Positions 50,326 through 59,027 of a stretch of DNA of 64,000 bases are shown here, in pieces; the first letter of the stretch is position 1, and every line of letters begins with the position of its first letter. The translations under genes were made by a program, and so were the position numbers. The DNA is taken from contig NZ_CP034142.1 in NCBI RefSeq assembly GCF_003994855.1, forward strand, positions 2,108,001-2,172,000. Reading direction: 5' to 3'. This DNA comes from Marinobacter sp. NP-4(2019) (lineage in GTDB: Bacteria; Pseudomonadota; Gammaproteobacteria; Pseudomonadales; Oleiphilaceae). The notes beneath the pieces were generated by a model. That model ran no database searches. It was not told where the DNA came from and was given only the letters and a program-made list of their open reading frames with translations.

Positions 50326-52389
50326 ATGTCCCAATTCGAAGCACTCTTTCGACCGTTACAGATCAACCAGTTGACCATCCGCAACCGGGTTGTCAGCACC
50401 GCTCACGCCGAGGTCTACGCCACCGAGGGCGGTATGACTACCGACCGCTACGTCAAATACTATGAAGAGAAGGCCAAGGGTGGCTGCGGTCTGTGTATTT
50501 GCGGCGGCTCCAGCGTCGTCTCCATCGATAGTCCGCAAAGCTGGTGGAGCTCGGTCAACCTCTCTACGGACCGCATCATTCCCCATTTCCAGAATCTCGC
50601 GGACGCCGTGCACAAACACGGCGGCAAGATCATGATCCAGATCTCCCACATGGGGCGTCGCTCCCGCTGGGATGGCGAAAACTGGCCCAACCTGATGTCG
50701 CCTTCCGGCATCCGGGAGCCGGTACACCGTGCCACCTGCAAGACCATCGAGGAGGAGGAAATCCGGCGTATTATCGGTGATTTTGCCCAGGCCGCCCGCC
50801 GGGCCAAGGAAGGTGGTCTGGATGGCGTCGAGCTTTCCGCGGTGCACCAGCACATGATCGACCAGTTCTGGTCGCCACGGGTCAACAAGCGCACCGACGA
50901 CTGGGGCGGTAGCTTCGAGAACCGCATGCGTTTCGGCATGGAAGTGCTGAAGGCCGTCCGTGAGGAAGTCGGTCGTGATTTCGCCGTCGGCATTCGCATC
51001 TGTGGCGACGAATTCCATCCGGACGGTTTGAATCATGACGACATGAAGCAGATCGCCAAGTACTACAACGACACCGGTCTGCTGGACTTCTTCGGTGTGG
51101 TCGGTTCCGGCTGTGACACCCACAACACCCTGGCCAACGTCATTCCCAATATGTCCTATCCGCCGGAGCCGTTCCTGCATCTGGCTGCCGGCATCAAGGA
51201 AGTGGTCGATGTGCCCGTCATCCACGCCCAGAACATCAAGGACCCGAACCAGGCCGAGCGCATCCTGGAAGCCGGATACGTCGACTTCGTCGGCATGACC
51301 CGTGCCCACATCGCCGACCCGCACATCATTGCCAAGATCAAGATGAACCAGGTCGACCAGATCCGTCAGTGCGTCGGTGCCAACTACTGTATCGACCGCC
51401 AGTACCAGGGGCTCGACGTGCTCTGCATCCAGAATGCCGCCACTTCCCGCGAGCATCTGGGCATGCCACATGTCATCGAAAAGACCGAGGGCCCGATCCG
51501 TAAGGTGCTGGTCATCGGCGGTGGCCCTGGGGGCATGGAGGCGGCACGGGTTGCCGCCGAACGCGGACACCAGGTCACCCTGATCGAGAAGGCCGGCGAG
51601 CTCGGTGGTCAGATCACCCTCGCCGCCAAGGCGCCACAAAGGGACCAGATCGCTGGTATAACCCGCTGGTACGCCCTGGAACTGGATCGCCTCGGGGTCG
51701 AGTTGCGCTTTAATACCGAAGCCGATGCCTCTGTCGTGCGGGATATCCAGCCGGACGTCTGTATTCTCGCCACAGGCGGCGTGCCCTTCATGGAGCAGAA
51801 CCCGGAATGGGGCTTTGAGGACGGCCTGGTGGTGTCCTCCTGGGATATCCTCAGCGGCCGGGTCGAACCGGGGCAGAACGTCCTGGTCTATGACACCATC
51901 TGCGAATTCTCGGGTATGTCCGTGGCCGACTATCTGGCCTCCAAAGGCGCCCAGGTTGAATTGATCACTGACGACATCAAGCCCGGTGTCGGGATCGGCG
52001 GCACCACCTTCCCAACCTATTACCGCAGTCTGTATGAGCGGGAAGTGATCATGAGCTCCGACATGATGCTGGAAAAGGTCTACGCCGAAGGCGACAAGAA
52101 AGTCGCGGTGCTGGAGAACGAGTACACCGGGCAGAAAGAGGAGAGGGTGGTCGATCAGGTGGTGATCGAGAACGGCACCCGGCCGAACGAAGCCCTGTAT
52201 TACGAGCTGAAGGCAGGTTCGATCAACAAGGGACAGATCGATGTCGATACCTTGTTTGCCTGTAACGCCCAGCCGATTCTTGAGGAAGCGGACAAGGGCA
52301 TGATCCTGTGGCGGTTGGGGGATTGCGTGTCCCAGCGGAATACGCATGCGGCGATCTATGACGCGCTGCGTTTGTGTAAGGACCTGTAA
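50326..52389 (+). CDS. dgcA: Dimethylglycine demethylase subunit A
   Basis: A 687-residue protein of the Old Yellow Enzyme/2,4-dienoyl-CoA reductase family, the same build as trimethylamine dehydrogenase. The FMN TIM barrel spans 1-350 (FRPLQINQLTIRNRVVSTAH, ADPHIIAKIKMNQVDQIRQC); the [4Fe-4S] ligands lie in QCVGANYCIDRQYQGLDVLC. The C-terminal FAD/ADP-binding half has VLVIGGGPGGMEAARVAAE (about residue 395). It removes a methyl group from dimethylglycine to give sarcosine and formaldehyde, with electrons to the DgcB/ETF chain. The start is 2 bp after the previous stop. Confidence 0.95.
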   Translation: MSQFEALFRPLQINQLTIRNRVVSTAHAEVYATEGGMTTDRYVKYYEEKAKGGCGLCICGGSSVVSIDSPQSWWSSVNLSTDRIIPHFQNLADAVHKHGGKIMIQISHMGRRSRWDGENWPNLMSPSGIREPVHRATCKTIEEEEIRRIIGDFAQAARRAKEGGLDGVELSAVHQHMIDQFWSPRVNKRTDDWGGSFENRMRFGMEVLKAVREEVGRDFAVGIRICGDEFHPDGLNHDDMKQIAKYYNDTGLLDFFGVVGSGCDTHNTLANVIPNMSYPPEPFLHLAAGIKEVVDVPVIHAQNIKDPNQAERILEAGYVDFVGMTRAHIADPHIIAKIKMNQVDQIRQCVGANYCIDRQYQGLDVLCIQNAATSREHLGMPHVIEKTEGPIRKVLVIGGGPGGMEAARVAAERGHQVTLIEKAGELGGQITLAAKAPQRDQIAGITRWYALELDRLGVELRFNTEADASVVRDIQPDVCILATGGVPFMEQNPEWGFEDGLVVSSWDILSGRVEPGQNVLVYDTICEFSGMSVADYLASKGAQVELITDDIKPGVGIGGTTFPTYYRSLYEREVIMSSDMMLEKVYAEGDKKVAVLENEYTGQKEERVVDQVVIENGTRPNEALYYELKAGSINKGQIDVDTLFACNAQPILEEADKGMILWRLGDCVSQRNTHAAIYDALRLCKDL

Positions 52390-52420
52390 CTCAAGTTCGA
52401 CCCGAAGAGGTAGGTACACC

Positions 52421-54361
52421 ATGCTCCCTGACTGGCTGCTCCCAGCACTCTTGGCTACAGCACTCGCCTTGCTGGTTATCGGCGCCATCCGCCGTATCCT
52501 GCTCTGGCGTGCGGGCCAACCCGACCCGGTGAACATCATCGCCGGGCTGATGGCCATGCCGCGCCGCTACCTGGTCGACCTGCACCACGTGGTCGAGCGG
52601 GACAAAGTCATGTCCAACACCCACGTCGCGACGGCGGGCGGTTTTGTGTTGTCCATGCTGTTGATCATCCCGGTGCATTTGTTCGGACTGGAAAGCCGGT
52701 GGCTCAGCATTCCCTTGCTGATCGCCACGGCCATCATGTTCACCGGCGCCATCTTCGTCTACCGGCGCCGGCGCAATCCACCGGCCCGTCTGTCCAGGGG
52801 CCCCTGGATGCGGCTGCCGAAAAACCTGCTGATGTTTTCCGCATCGTTTTTCCTGCTCACCTTGCTGACGTCCGGTTTGCTGCCTGAGAATTTCGGCAGT
52901 TGGGTGCTCGTGGCCGTACTGCTGGTGGGCGTGACTTTGGGCCTGTCCGAGCTGCTCTTCGGCATGGGCTGGGGCGGGCCAATGAAGCATGCCTTTGCGG
53001 GCGCCTTGCACCTGGCCTTCCATCGTCGGCCGGAACGTTTTGGCGGCGGCCGTTCCACTGGTCTGAAACCGGTGGACCTGGATCGCACACTCGGGGTGGC
53101 AAAACCCGAGGATTTCAAATGGAACCAGTTGCTGGGTTTCGATGCCTGTGTGCAATGCGGCCGCTGTGAAGCGGTTTGCCCGGCCTTCGCCGCCGGCCAG
53201 CCGCTGAACCCGAAGAAGCTGATTCAGGATATGGTGGTGGGCCTGGCCGGGGGAACCGACGCCAACTACGCCGGCAGCCCCTATCCCGGCACCGAAGTCG
53301 GCAAGGCGCAGGGCAGTCCGCACCAGCCCATTGTCGACGGCCTGGTCAATGCCGACACCCTTTGGTCCTGCACCACTTGCCGTGCATGTGTTGAAGAGTG
53401 TCCGATGATGATCGAGCATGTTGACGCCATCGTCGATATGCGCCGTCACCTGACCCTGGAGCGCGGGGAAACCCCGAACAAGGGCGCCGAGGTACTGGAC
53501 AACCTGATCGCCACCGACAATCCCGGTGGCTACGAACCCGGCAGCCGGATGAACTGGGCGGCCGACCTAGACCTGCCGCTGATGGCCGACAAACAGGAAG
53601 CCGAGGTGTTGTTCTGGGTCAGCGACGGCTGTTTCGACATGCGCAGCCAGCGGATCCTGCGTGCTTTCGTCAAGATCCTGAAGGCCGCGAAGGTCGACTT
53701 CGCCGTGCTTGGTAACGAGGAACGGGATTCCGGTGACGTCGCCCGCCGCCTGGGTGACGATGCCACTTTTCAGAGCCTGGCCAGACACAACATTGCCACG
53801 CTCGGAAAGTACCGTTTCCAACGCATCGTCACCACGGATCCGCACGCCTTCCATGTGCTGAAAAACGAATACGGCGATTTTGGTGGTCACTACGAGGTCT
53901 TGCACCACAGCACCTTCATCAACGAACTGGTCGAACAGGGCCATATTCAGTTGGACCGCTTCAAGGGCGGCACTGTGACCTATCACGACCCATGTTACCT
54001 GGGGCGCTACAACGGCGAGTACGAGTCCCCGCGTGCGCTTCTGGGAGCCCTGGGCATACAGGTCAGCGAGATGGAGCGCTCTGGTTATCGTTCACGCTGT
54101 TGTGGCGGTGGCGGCGGGGCGCCTATTACGGACATTCCGGGAGAGCACCGCATTGCCGACATGCGTGTCGATGACGCGCGCAAGGTGGAAGCCGAAACCA
54201 TCGCCGTCGCCTGTCAGCAATGCACCGCCATGCTCGAGGGCGTGGTAGAACCGCGCCCGGAAATTCGTGACCTGGCGGAGTTGGTGGCCGATGGTCTGAT
54301 CATCGAAGCGGCCGAATCGTCCGCTCCGGCCACCCAACCCATCGCCGAGGAGGTGCTCTGA
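52421..54361 (+). CDS. dgcB: Dimethylglycine demethylase subunit B, membrane iron-sulfur protein
   Basis: A 646-residue membrane protein. The N-terminal third holds five or so helices (LLPALLATALALLVIGAIRR, LLMFSASFFLLTLL, WVLVAVLLVGVTLGLSELL). Two [4Fe-4S] ferredoxin motifs follow (CVQCGRCEAVCP and CTTCRACVEECP, about 243-330). The C-terminal part is HdrB/GlpC-like with two CCG-type motifs (YHDPCYLGRYN, SRCCGGGGGAP and CQQCTAML). It is the likely electron acceptor that passes electrons from DgcA or the ETF to the quinone pool. The ATG at 52421 fits the family; the stop overlaps the next start (TGATG). Confidence 0.94.
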   Translation: MLPDWLLPALLATALALLVIGAIRRILLWRAGQPDPVNIIAGLMAMPRRYLVDLHHVVERDKVMSNTHVATAGGFVLSMLLIIPVHLFGLESRWLSIPLLIATAIMFTGAIFVYRRRRNPPARLSRGPWMRLPKNLLMFSASFFLLTLLTSGLLPENFGSWVLVAVLLVGVTLGLSELLFGMGWGGPMKHAFAGALHLAFHRRPERFGGGRSTGLKPVDLDRTLGVAKPEDFKWNQLLGFDACVQCGRCEAVCPAFAAGQPLNPKKLIQDMVVGLAGGTDANYAGSPYPGTEVGKAQGSPHQPIVDGLVNADTLWSCTTCRACVEECPMMIEHVDAIVDMRRHLTLERGETPNKGAEVLDNLIATDNPGGYEPGSRMNWAADLDLPLMADKQEAEVLFWVSDGCFDMRSQRILRAFVKILKAAKVDFAVLGNEERDSGDVARRLGDDATFQSLARHNIATLGKYRFQRIVTTDPHAFHVLKNEYGDFGGHYEVLHHSTFINELVEQGHIQLDRFKGGTVTYHDPCYLGRYNGEYESPRALLGALGIQVSEMERSGYRSRCCGGGGGAPITDIPGEHRIADMRVDDARKVEAETIAVACQQCTAMLEGVVEPRPEIRDLAELVADGLIIEAAESSAPATQPIAEEVL

Positions 54362-55662
54362 TGACGGATATCCCCAGGCGCGACCCGCGTACCGAATGGA
54401 TACTGCGCAATCGTTTGCACCCTCAGTATGATGAGGTGGTCGCCGTCAACAGCGGTCCGGTGCGCGGTCCCACCGGCCTGTTGCGCCGGAATCCCCATGC
54501 CGTTGGCTTTATCGGGCCCAATGGCATCAAACGGATCGACCGCAGTGCCGGTCTGACCGGTGGTGCGGGCGGTCTTTCAATACGGGCCAAGGGCCGCTCT
54601 GCCCAGGCGGAAGTGGAGTTGCCTCTACACCGGGTTGAACAACCCGAATTCTATGTGGCCGTCGTTGTCGACTTGGCGGGCGGCCGCTTGGGCGGTCATG
54701 ATAAGGATGTACTTGGTCAGGCGCATCAGTTGGTTAAAGCCACGGAAGGTGAAGGCGCTGTTGTCGCCGTCGCCCTCGGCGAAGCCAGGGAAGCGACCTT
54801 CGACACGGCAGGCGCCGACCGCCTGGTTCATTTGACCGAGGTTCACGGACAACCACTGACCGGTTACTGCCCGGAACAGAAACTGGCCGTGCTCGAGGCG
54901 GTCGAAGCCGAACTCGCGCCGCGTTACTGGCTGTTCCCGGATTCGGTACACGGCGGTGCCGACCTCGGCTCCCGCCTGGCCGCCCGCCTTGGCGAACGCC
55001 CGGCCGTCCATGCCTGGCAAATGGATGCCGAACGTACCATCTGTCGCGGTGGCAGCCAGTTGACTGACTGGCACCGACCCACGGCCCGCGTCACCCTGCT
55101 GGCGGAGGAATGCGCGTTACCGATTGATGAGACCCGGCACGAAGCCAAACCGATTGAACTGGCATCGATTCCCAGGATAACACCCCGGATTGAAGACCTC
55201 GGCCAGGTGGAGGTGGATCCCAGCAAGATTGCCCTTGGGGAGGCCGAATTCATCCTCTCCGCCGGCAATGGTGTGCGCGACTGGAACCAGTTCCACGAAG
55301 TGGCCACCGCCCTTGGCGCCACCGAAGGCGCCAGCCGGGTCGCCGTGGACGACGGTAACATGCCGCGTTTCCGACAGGTGGGCGCCACCGGCACCTGGGT
55401 TACGGCTCGGGTCTATGTCGCCGTGGGTATTTCCGGAGCTATTCAGCATATGCAGGGTATCGGCCAGTGCGACAAGGTGGTGGCCATCAACCTCGACGAT
55501 GGCTGTGACATGATCAAACGGGCGGACCTGAGTGTGATTGGTGACAGCCAGGGTATTCTTGCAGAGCTCTTGCGACTGGCCCGGGCCCGGCAAAGTGGGA
55601 CAATCCCGGAGCCACACGAAGCAGCCCCCGAATCTGAAGAGGAGACACGTCATGTGGCCTGA
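54361..55662 (+). CDS. etfA: Electron transfer flavoprotein alpha-type subunit of the dgc operon
   Basis: A 433-residue EtfA-like protein. The extra N-terminal 80 residues (RRDPRTEWILRNRLHPQYDE) are not found in housekeeping EtfA and are typical of the dgc-linked paralogue. The middle part carries the alpha domain (VAVVVDLAGGRLGGHDKDVL) and the C-terminus the FAD site (ILSAGNGVRDWNQFHEVATA, GISGAIQHMQGIGQCDKVVA). With the next gene it makes an ETF dedicated to dimethylglycine demethylation, moving electrons from DgcA to DgcB. It overlaps dgcB by 1 bp and the beta gene by 11 bp. Confidence 0.92.
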   Translation: MTDIPRRDPRTEWILRNRLHPQYDEVVAVNSGPVRGPTGLLRRNPHAVGFIGPNGIKRIDRSAGLTGGAGGLSIRAKGRSAQAEVELPLHRVEQPEFYVAVVVDLAGGRLGGHDKDVLGQAHQLVKATEGEGAVVAVALGEAREATFDTAGADRLVHLTEVHGQPLTGYCPEQKLAVLEAVEAELAPRYWLFPDSVHGGADLGSRLAARLGERPAVHAWQMDAERTICRGGSQLTDWHRPTARVTLLAEECALPIDETRHEAKPIELASIPRITPRIEDLGQVEVDPSKIALGEAEFILSAGNGVRDWNQFHEVATALGATEGASRVAVDDGNMPRFRQVGATGTWVTARVYVAVGISGAIQHMQGIGQCDKVVAINLDDGCDMIKRADLSVIGDSQGILAELLRLARARQSGTIPEPHEAAPESEEETRHVA

Positions 55663-56446
55663 CTCTTTCCCTAATCCCGATCTTTTGGTCACCTCGCTTA
55701 TCTCCGCTGGCCAACACGCAAAGTCCGGTCGCGCGCGGCGGGCCAGTCAGGATGCCCGGGCCGTCGAACTCGGCCTGAAGATGGCGGGTTCTTTCTCCCG
55801 GCTTGTTCACGTCGGTGGTGGTGACGAAACCGCACTGCGCCAATACCTCGGCATGGGCCTGCCGGAAATAACCCTGCTTGAGGCCGAGGACGAGGCGGAT
55901 GCCGTCCCCCTTCTGACCGACTACCTCAAGGAACAGCCCGCCGACATCGTTCTCGCCGGCATTCACGCCGAACAAGGCGAGGCTTCCGGCATGGTGCCCT
56001 ACCTTGTGGCGGAACACCTCGGCTGGCCCATTGTTCCCCGTATCGCCGACATTCAGAAGGTGGAGGGCGGCGTTGCCGAAGTGCTGCAGGCCCTGCCACG
56101 GGGGCAGCGCCGCCTGTTGCGCGTGCCGCTGCCGTTCATTGCCACCGTCGACAATGCCGCTCCCGAGGCGCGGCAATACGCATTCGGCCCGTCGCGGCGC
56201 GGACTGATGGATAGCGTAGCCGTTAAAGCTCCGGTTGATGAAGCCCGGTTGGAGTGGCAGGAGCATCCTGCCAAACCCAGACCCAAGCGGCTCAACGTCG
56301 TCAAAGCCAAATCCGCCGCCGACCGCTTCAAGGCTGCCACGGCGAAACCCCAGGGGCAGGGCGGCAAAGTCATCCGTGACGGCACGGATCGGGACAAGGC
56401 TGAGGCGATCCTGGAACTGCTGATTGCAGAGGGAGTGGTGAGGTAG
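55652..56446 (+). CDS. etfB: Electron transfer flavoprotein beta-type subunit of the dgc operon
   Basis: A 264-residue EtfB-like protein, diverged from housekeeping EtfB. Visible family parts are ELGLKMAGSFSRLVHVGGGD, YLKEQPADIVLAGIHAEQGE (the AMP-binding loop region) and LPFIATVDNAAPEARQYAFG. The tail (ADRFKAATAKPQGQGGKVI and on) is basic and could contact DgcB. The ATG at 55652 lies inside the end of the alpha gene, so the two are translationally coupled. It is the last gene of the dgc operon; the BCCT transporter has its own promoter. Confidence 0.9.
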   Translation: MWPDSFPNPDLLVTSLISAGQHAKSGRARRASQDARAVELGLKMAGSFSRLVHVGGGDETALRQYLGMGLPEITLLEAEDEADAVPLLTDYLKEQPADIVLAGIHAEQGEASGMVPYLVAEHLGWPIVPRIADIQKVEGGVAEVLQALPRGQRRLLRVPLPFIATVDNAAPEARQYAFGPSRRGLMDSVAVKAPVDEARLEWQEHPAKPRPKRLNVVKAKSAADRFKAATAKPQGQGGKVIRDGTDRDKAEAILELLIAEGVVR

Positions 56447-56476
56447 TTGCCCGAGGCGGCAGGGATATCACGACCT

Positions 56477-56550
56477 TGCCGCTTTAAGACACGCAACCCC
56501 CTTTCCATGTCGCAGTTGGAGTTCTGGCCTTATCTGCAATGCCATACCAT
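56477..56550 (+). promoter_or_regulatory. Betaine-regulon type promoter of the BCCT transporter
   Basis: TGTCG at 56508-56512 is 37 bp upstream of TACCAT (56545-56550), as in the glyA and sox promoters. The distal half-site is not at 21 bp; TGCCG lies at 56477-56481, 31 bp upstream, one helical turn further. The leader to the ATG at 56693 is about 135 nt. Confidence 0.6.
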
Positions 56551-56692
56551 GATTCTCGCCCGGGACAGATCGGATTGGCTGGCAGCACGGTAACCGTGCT
56601 CAGGTAAACCCCGACATGCAGGCCTTATTCGATATGGCCTCGGGCTCTCAAAACAACAACGCGATAACAACGAATTATCCTGGAGAGCCCTT

Positions 56693-58297
56693 ATGACCGA
56701 ACGTGTGCAACCCTCGGTCGACGCTGATCGTCCTTACGACGACGTCGATTACCAGATCGGGCAAGACAATATCCAAGTTGCCGGATTTGACATCCACAAC
56801 CCGGTGTTTGGCATCAGTGCCGCCCTCATCCTTGTTTTTGTCGTAGGTACCCTGCTCGCGACCGAAGCGGCTAACGGCATGCTGTTGGGCGCCCGCGGTT
56901 GGGTGATTGAGCACTTCGACTGGCTGTTTATGGCCGGCGGCAACCTGTTTGTGATTTTCTGCCTGGCGTTAATTATCCTGCCAGTCAGCAAGGTCCGCAT
57001 TGGTGGTGACAACGCCAAACCGGAGTTTTCCACGCTGTCCTGGTTTTCAATGTTGTTTGCGGCGGGCATGGGCATCGGCCTGATGTTCTGGAGCGTCGCT
57101 GAACCCGTCGCCTATTTTACCGACTGGTATGGCACCCCGCTTGGTGTGGCCGCCAATACCGCCGAAGGTAAATCCATGGCTTTGGGCGCCACCATGTTCC
57201 ATTGGGGGCTCCATCCCTGGGCCATGTACGGCATAGTCGGCCTTTCGCTGGCATTTTTTGCCTATAACAAAGGATTGCCATTAACGATTCGTTCCGCATT
57301 TTACCCGATTCTGGGAAATCTTATTTGGGGGCCAATTGGTCATGTAATCGATATTGTTGCCGTGTTGGCGACCATCTTCGGTCTGGCGACGTCGCTTGGC
57401 CTTGGCGCGCAACAGGCCGCCAGTGGCCTGGCTTACCTCGGTATCGTGGAGAACGGCATCGGTACGCAGATCGGATTGATCGCATTCATCACCGCCATTG
57501 CCGTTTTTTCCGTGGTTCGTGGTCTGCATGGCGGCGTAAAACTGCTCAGCAACATCAACATGGTCATTGCGTTCGTTTTGTTGCTTTTCGTCATTCTCGT
57601 CGGTTCCGTCAGTGGCTTCTTCGCCAATCTTTTTGATCTGTTCTGGTCCTACGGGAAGAACATTCTGCCGCTCAGCAACTGGGTGGGCCGTGAAGACGAA
57701 ACCTGGTTCCATGGCTGGACCGTGTTCTACTGGGCCTGGTGGATCTCCTGGTCGCCTTTCGTCGGCATGTTCATCGCCCGTGTGTCCAAAGGCCGTACCG
57801 TGCGTGAATTCATGCTCGCGGTGTTGATTATCCCGACCCTGGTTTGTGGCATCTGGGTGACTGCGTTCGGCGGCAACGCGCTGGATCAAATCCAGGCTCA
57901 AGTGGGTGCATTGAGCGGAGGGCTCACCGAAGTGCCGCTTGCCATGTTCCAGATGATGGAGAACATGCCGCTGACGTCTTTGATTTCTTTCCTCGCCATT
58001 GTCCTGGTGCTGGTGTTCTTTGTGACCTCCTCGGACTCGGGATCGCTGGTGATTGATGGTATTACCGCCGGTGGCAAACAGGATGCCCCCGTCGCCCAAC
58101 GCGTGTTCTGGGCGACCATGGAAGGGGTGATTGCCGCCACCCTGTTGTTCGGCGGTGGTGCACAGGCGCTGAACGCGCTCCAAGCGGGGGCTGTTACCGC
58201 CGGTTTGCCGTTCGCCGTCATCCTCATCCTGATGTGCGTCAGTTTGTACAAGGGGTTGAACGGGGAGGCGAAGAGACAGCTTAAATACAGCGTGTAA
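56693..58297 (+). CDS. BCCT-family betaine/choline transporter
   Basis: A 534-residue secondary transporter with twelve helices. The BCCT signature GWTVFYWAWWISWSPFVGMF is at about residue 340, and the Trp residues that form the betaine box are in MFWSVAEPVAYF and WAWW. The N-terminus is a long cytoplasmic arm; the C-terminus is short (KRQLKYSV), unlike osmotically regulated BetP, which suggests a catabolic uptake role rather than osmosensing. Position next to dgc and control by the same operator type agree. Substrate is probably betaine, choline or both. A large hairpin follows. Confidence 0.92.
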   Translation: MTERVQPSVDADRPYDDVDYQIGQDNIQVAGFDIHNPVFGISAALILVFVVGTLLATEAANGMLLGARGWVIEHFDWLFMAGGNLFVIFCLALIILPVSKVRIGGDNAKPEFSTLSWFSMLFAAGMGIGLMFWSVAEPVAYFTDWYGTPLGVAANTAEGKSMALGATMFHWGLHPWAMYGIVGLSLAFFAYNKGLPLTIRSAFYPILGNLIWGPIGHVIDIVAVLATIFGLATSLGLGAQQAASGLAYLGIVENGIGTQIGLIAFITAIAVFSVVRGLHGGVKLLSNINMVIAFVLLLFVILVGSVSGFFANLFDLFWSYGKNILPLSNWVGREDETWFHGWTVFYWAWWISWSPFVGMFIARVSKGRTVREFMLAVLIIPTLVCGIWVTAFGGNALDQIQAQVGALSGGLTEVPLAMFQMMENMPLTSLISFLAIVLVLVFFVTSSDSGSLVIDGITAGGKQDAPVAQRVFWATMEGVIAATLLFGGGAQALNALQAGAVTAGLPFAVILILMCVSLYKGLNGEAKRQLKYSV

Positions 58298-58307
58298 CTC
58301 ACCTTCG

Positions 58308-58343
58308 GGGCGGAAGAGCGACATCCTGTCAGCTCTTCCGCCC
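58308..58343. terminator. Long hairpin after the BCCT gene
   Basis: GGGCGGAAGAGC (58308-58319) pairs perfectly with GCTCTTCCGCCC (58332-58343), and GACA/TGTC pairs inside with one bulged A. No T run follows, so it may be a Rho-independent terminator of unusual type or an mRNA-end stabiliser. Confidence 0.6.
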
Positions 58344-58397
58344 ACGCCCCGACCCGGGTACGTGCTTCAGCCGTTCATGCGTTCCCACGCTTGAATG

Positions 58398-58439
58398 TGT
58401 CGCAGGCAAGCAACCCGGCGCTTTCCCCAGGAATACAAT
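58398..58439 (+). promoter_or_regulatory. Possible betaine-regulon half-site and promoter of the fds operon
   Basis: TGTCG at 58398-58402 is 36 bp upstream of TACAAT (58434-58439), a good -10 box. No clear distal half-site is found at 21 or 31 bp. The transcript would start near 58446, 30 bases before fdsG. Confidence 0.5.
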
Positions 58440-58475
58440 ATCCCCCTCAAGTGCAGAATTTTCCGGGTGACCAAA

Positions 58476-59027
58476 ATGGACAAGACCACAGCCATCGACG
58501 TTCAGCATAAGGTGCGCCAGATCATCGCCGGCCTGAAACACAAGCCGGGCGCCCTTATGCCCATCCTGCATGCCATCAAGGACGAACTCGGCTACATTCC
58601 CGACAGCACCGTACCAACCATCGCCGAGGGCCTGCAGATTACCCGCGCCGAAGTTCACGGTGTGATCAGTTTCTATCACGATTTTCGCGCTACCGCCCCT
58701 GGCAAGCACGTTGTCCACATTTGCCGGGCGGAAGCCTGTCAGGCCCGCGGTTGCCGTACACTCGAACACCACGCCCAGCAGACACTCGGCGTCGACTACC
58801 ACCAGACCACCCCGGATGGCGACATCACCCTGGAGGCCGCTTACTGCCTCGGAAACTGTGCCACCGGGCCGTCCGTCCGCGTAGGTGATGACATATACGG
58901 CCGTGTCACGCCGGCCCGTTTCGACGCCCTGATCGACCAGTTACAGACCGTGCCACTTTTCATCCGGACGGCGTCGGCAGGGGTTGATAGAGGGGCTGAT
59001 AGAGAGGAGGGCAGCGCTCATGGTTAA
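58476..59027 (+). CDS. fdsG: NAD-dependent formate dehydrogenase gamma subunit
   Basis: A 183-residue NuoE-like [2Fe-2S] protein. The four ligands are in CRAEACQARGC and YCLGNCATGP, with the helical N-terminal domain ahead (VRQIIAGLKHKPGALMPIL). It forms, with FdsB, the NADH-reducing module of soluble FdsGBA formate dehydrogenase. The ATG at 58476 is chosen as the family start; the frame upstream is open. It overlaps fdsB by 8 bp. Confidence 0.93.
   Translation: MDKTTAIDVQHKVRQIIAGLKHKPGALMPILHAIKDELGYIPDSTVPTIAEGLQITRAEVHGVISFYHDFRATAPGKHVVHICRAEACQARGCRTLEHHAQQTLGVDYHQTTPDGDITLEAAYCLGNCATGPSVRVGDDIYGRVTPARFDALIDQLQTVPLFIRTASAGVDRGADREEGSAHG

Noticed and set aside
50356..52557. A 733-codon open frame on the minus strand across dgcA
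   Set aside because: Its translation has no family features and it lies antisense to dgcA, whose codon bias (high GC at third position) opens the opposite frame.
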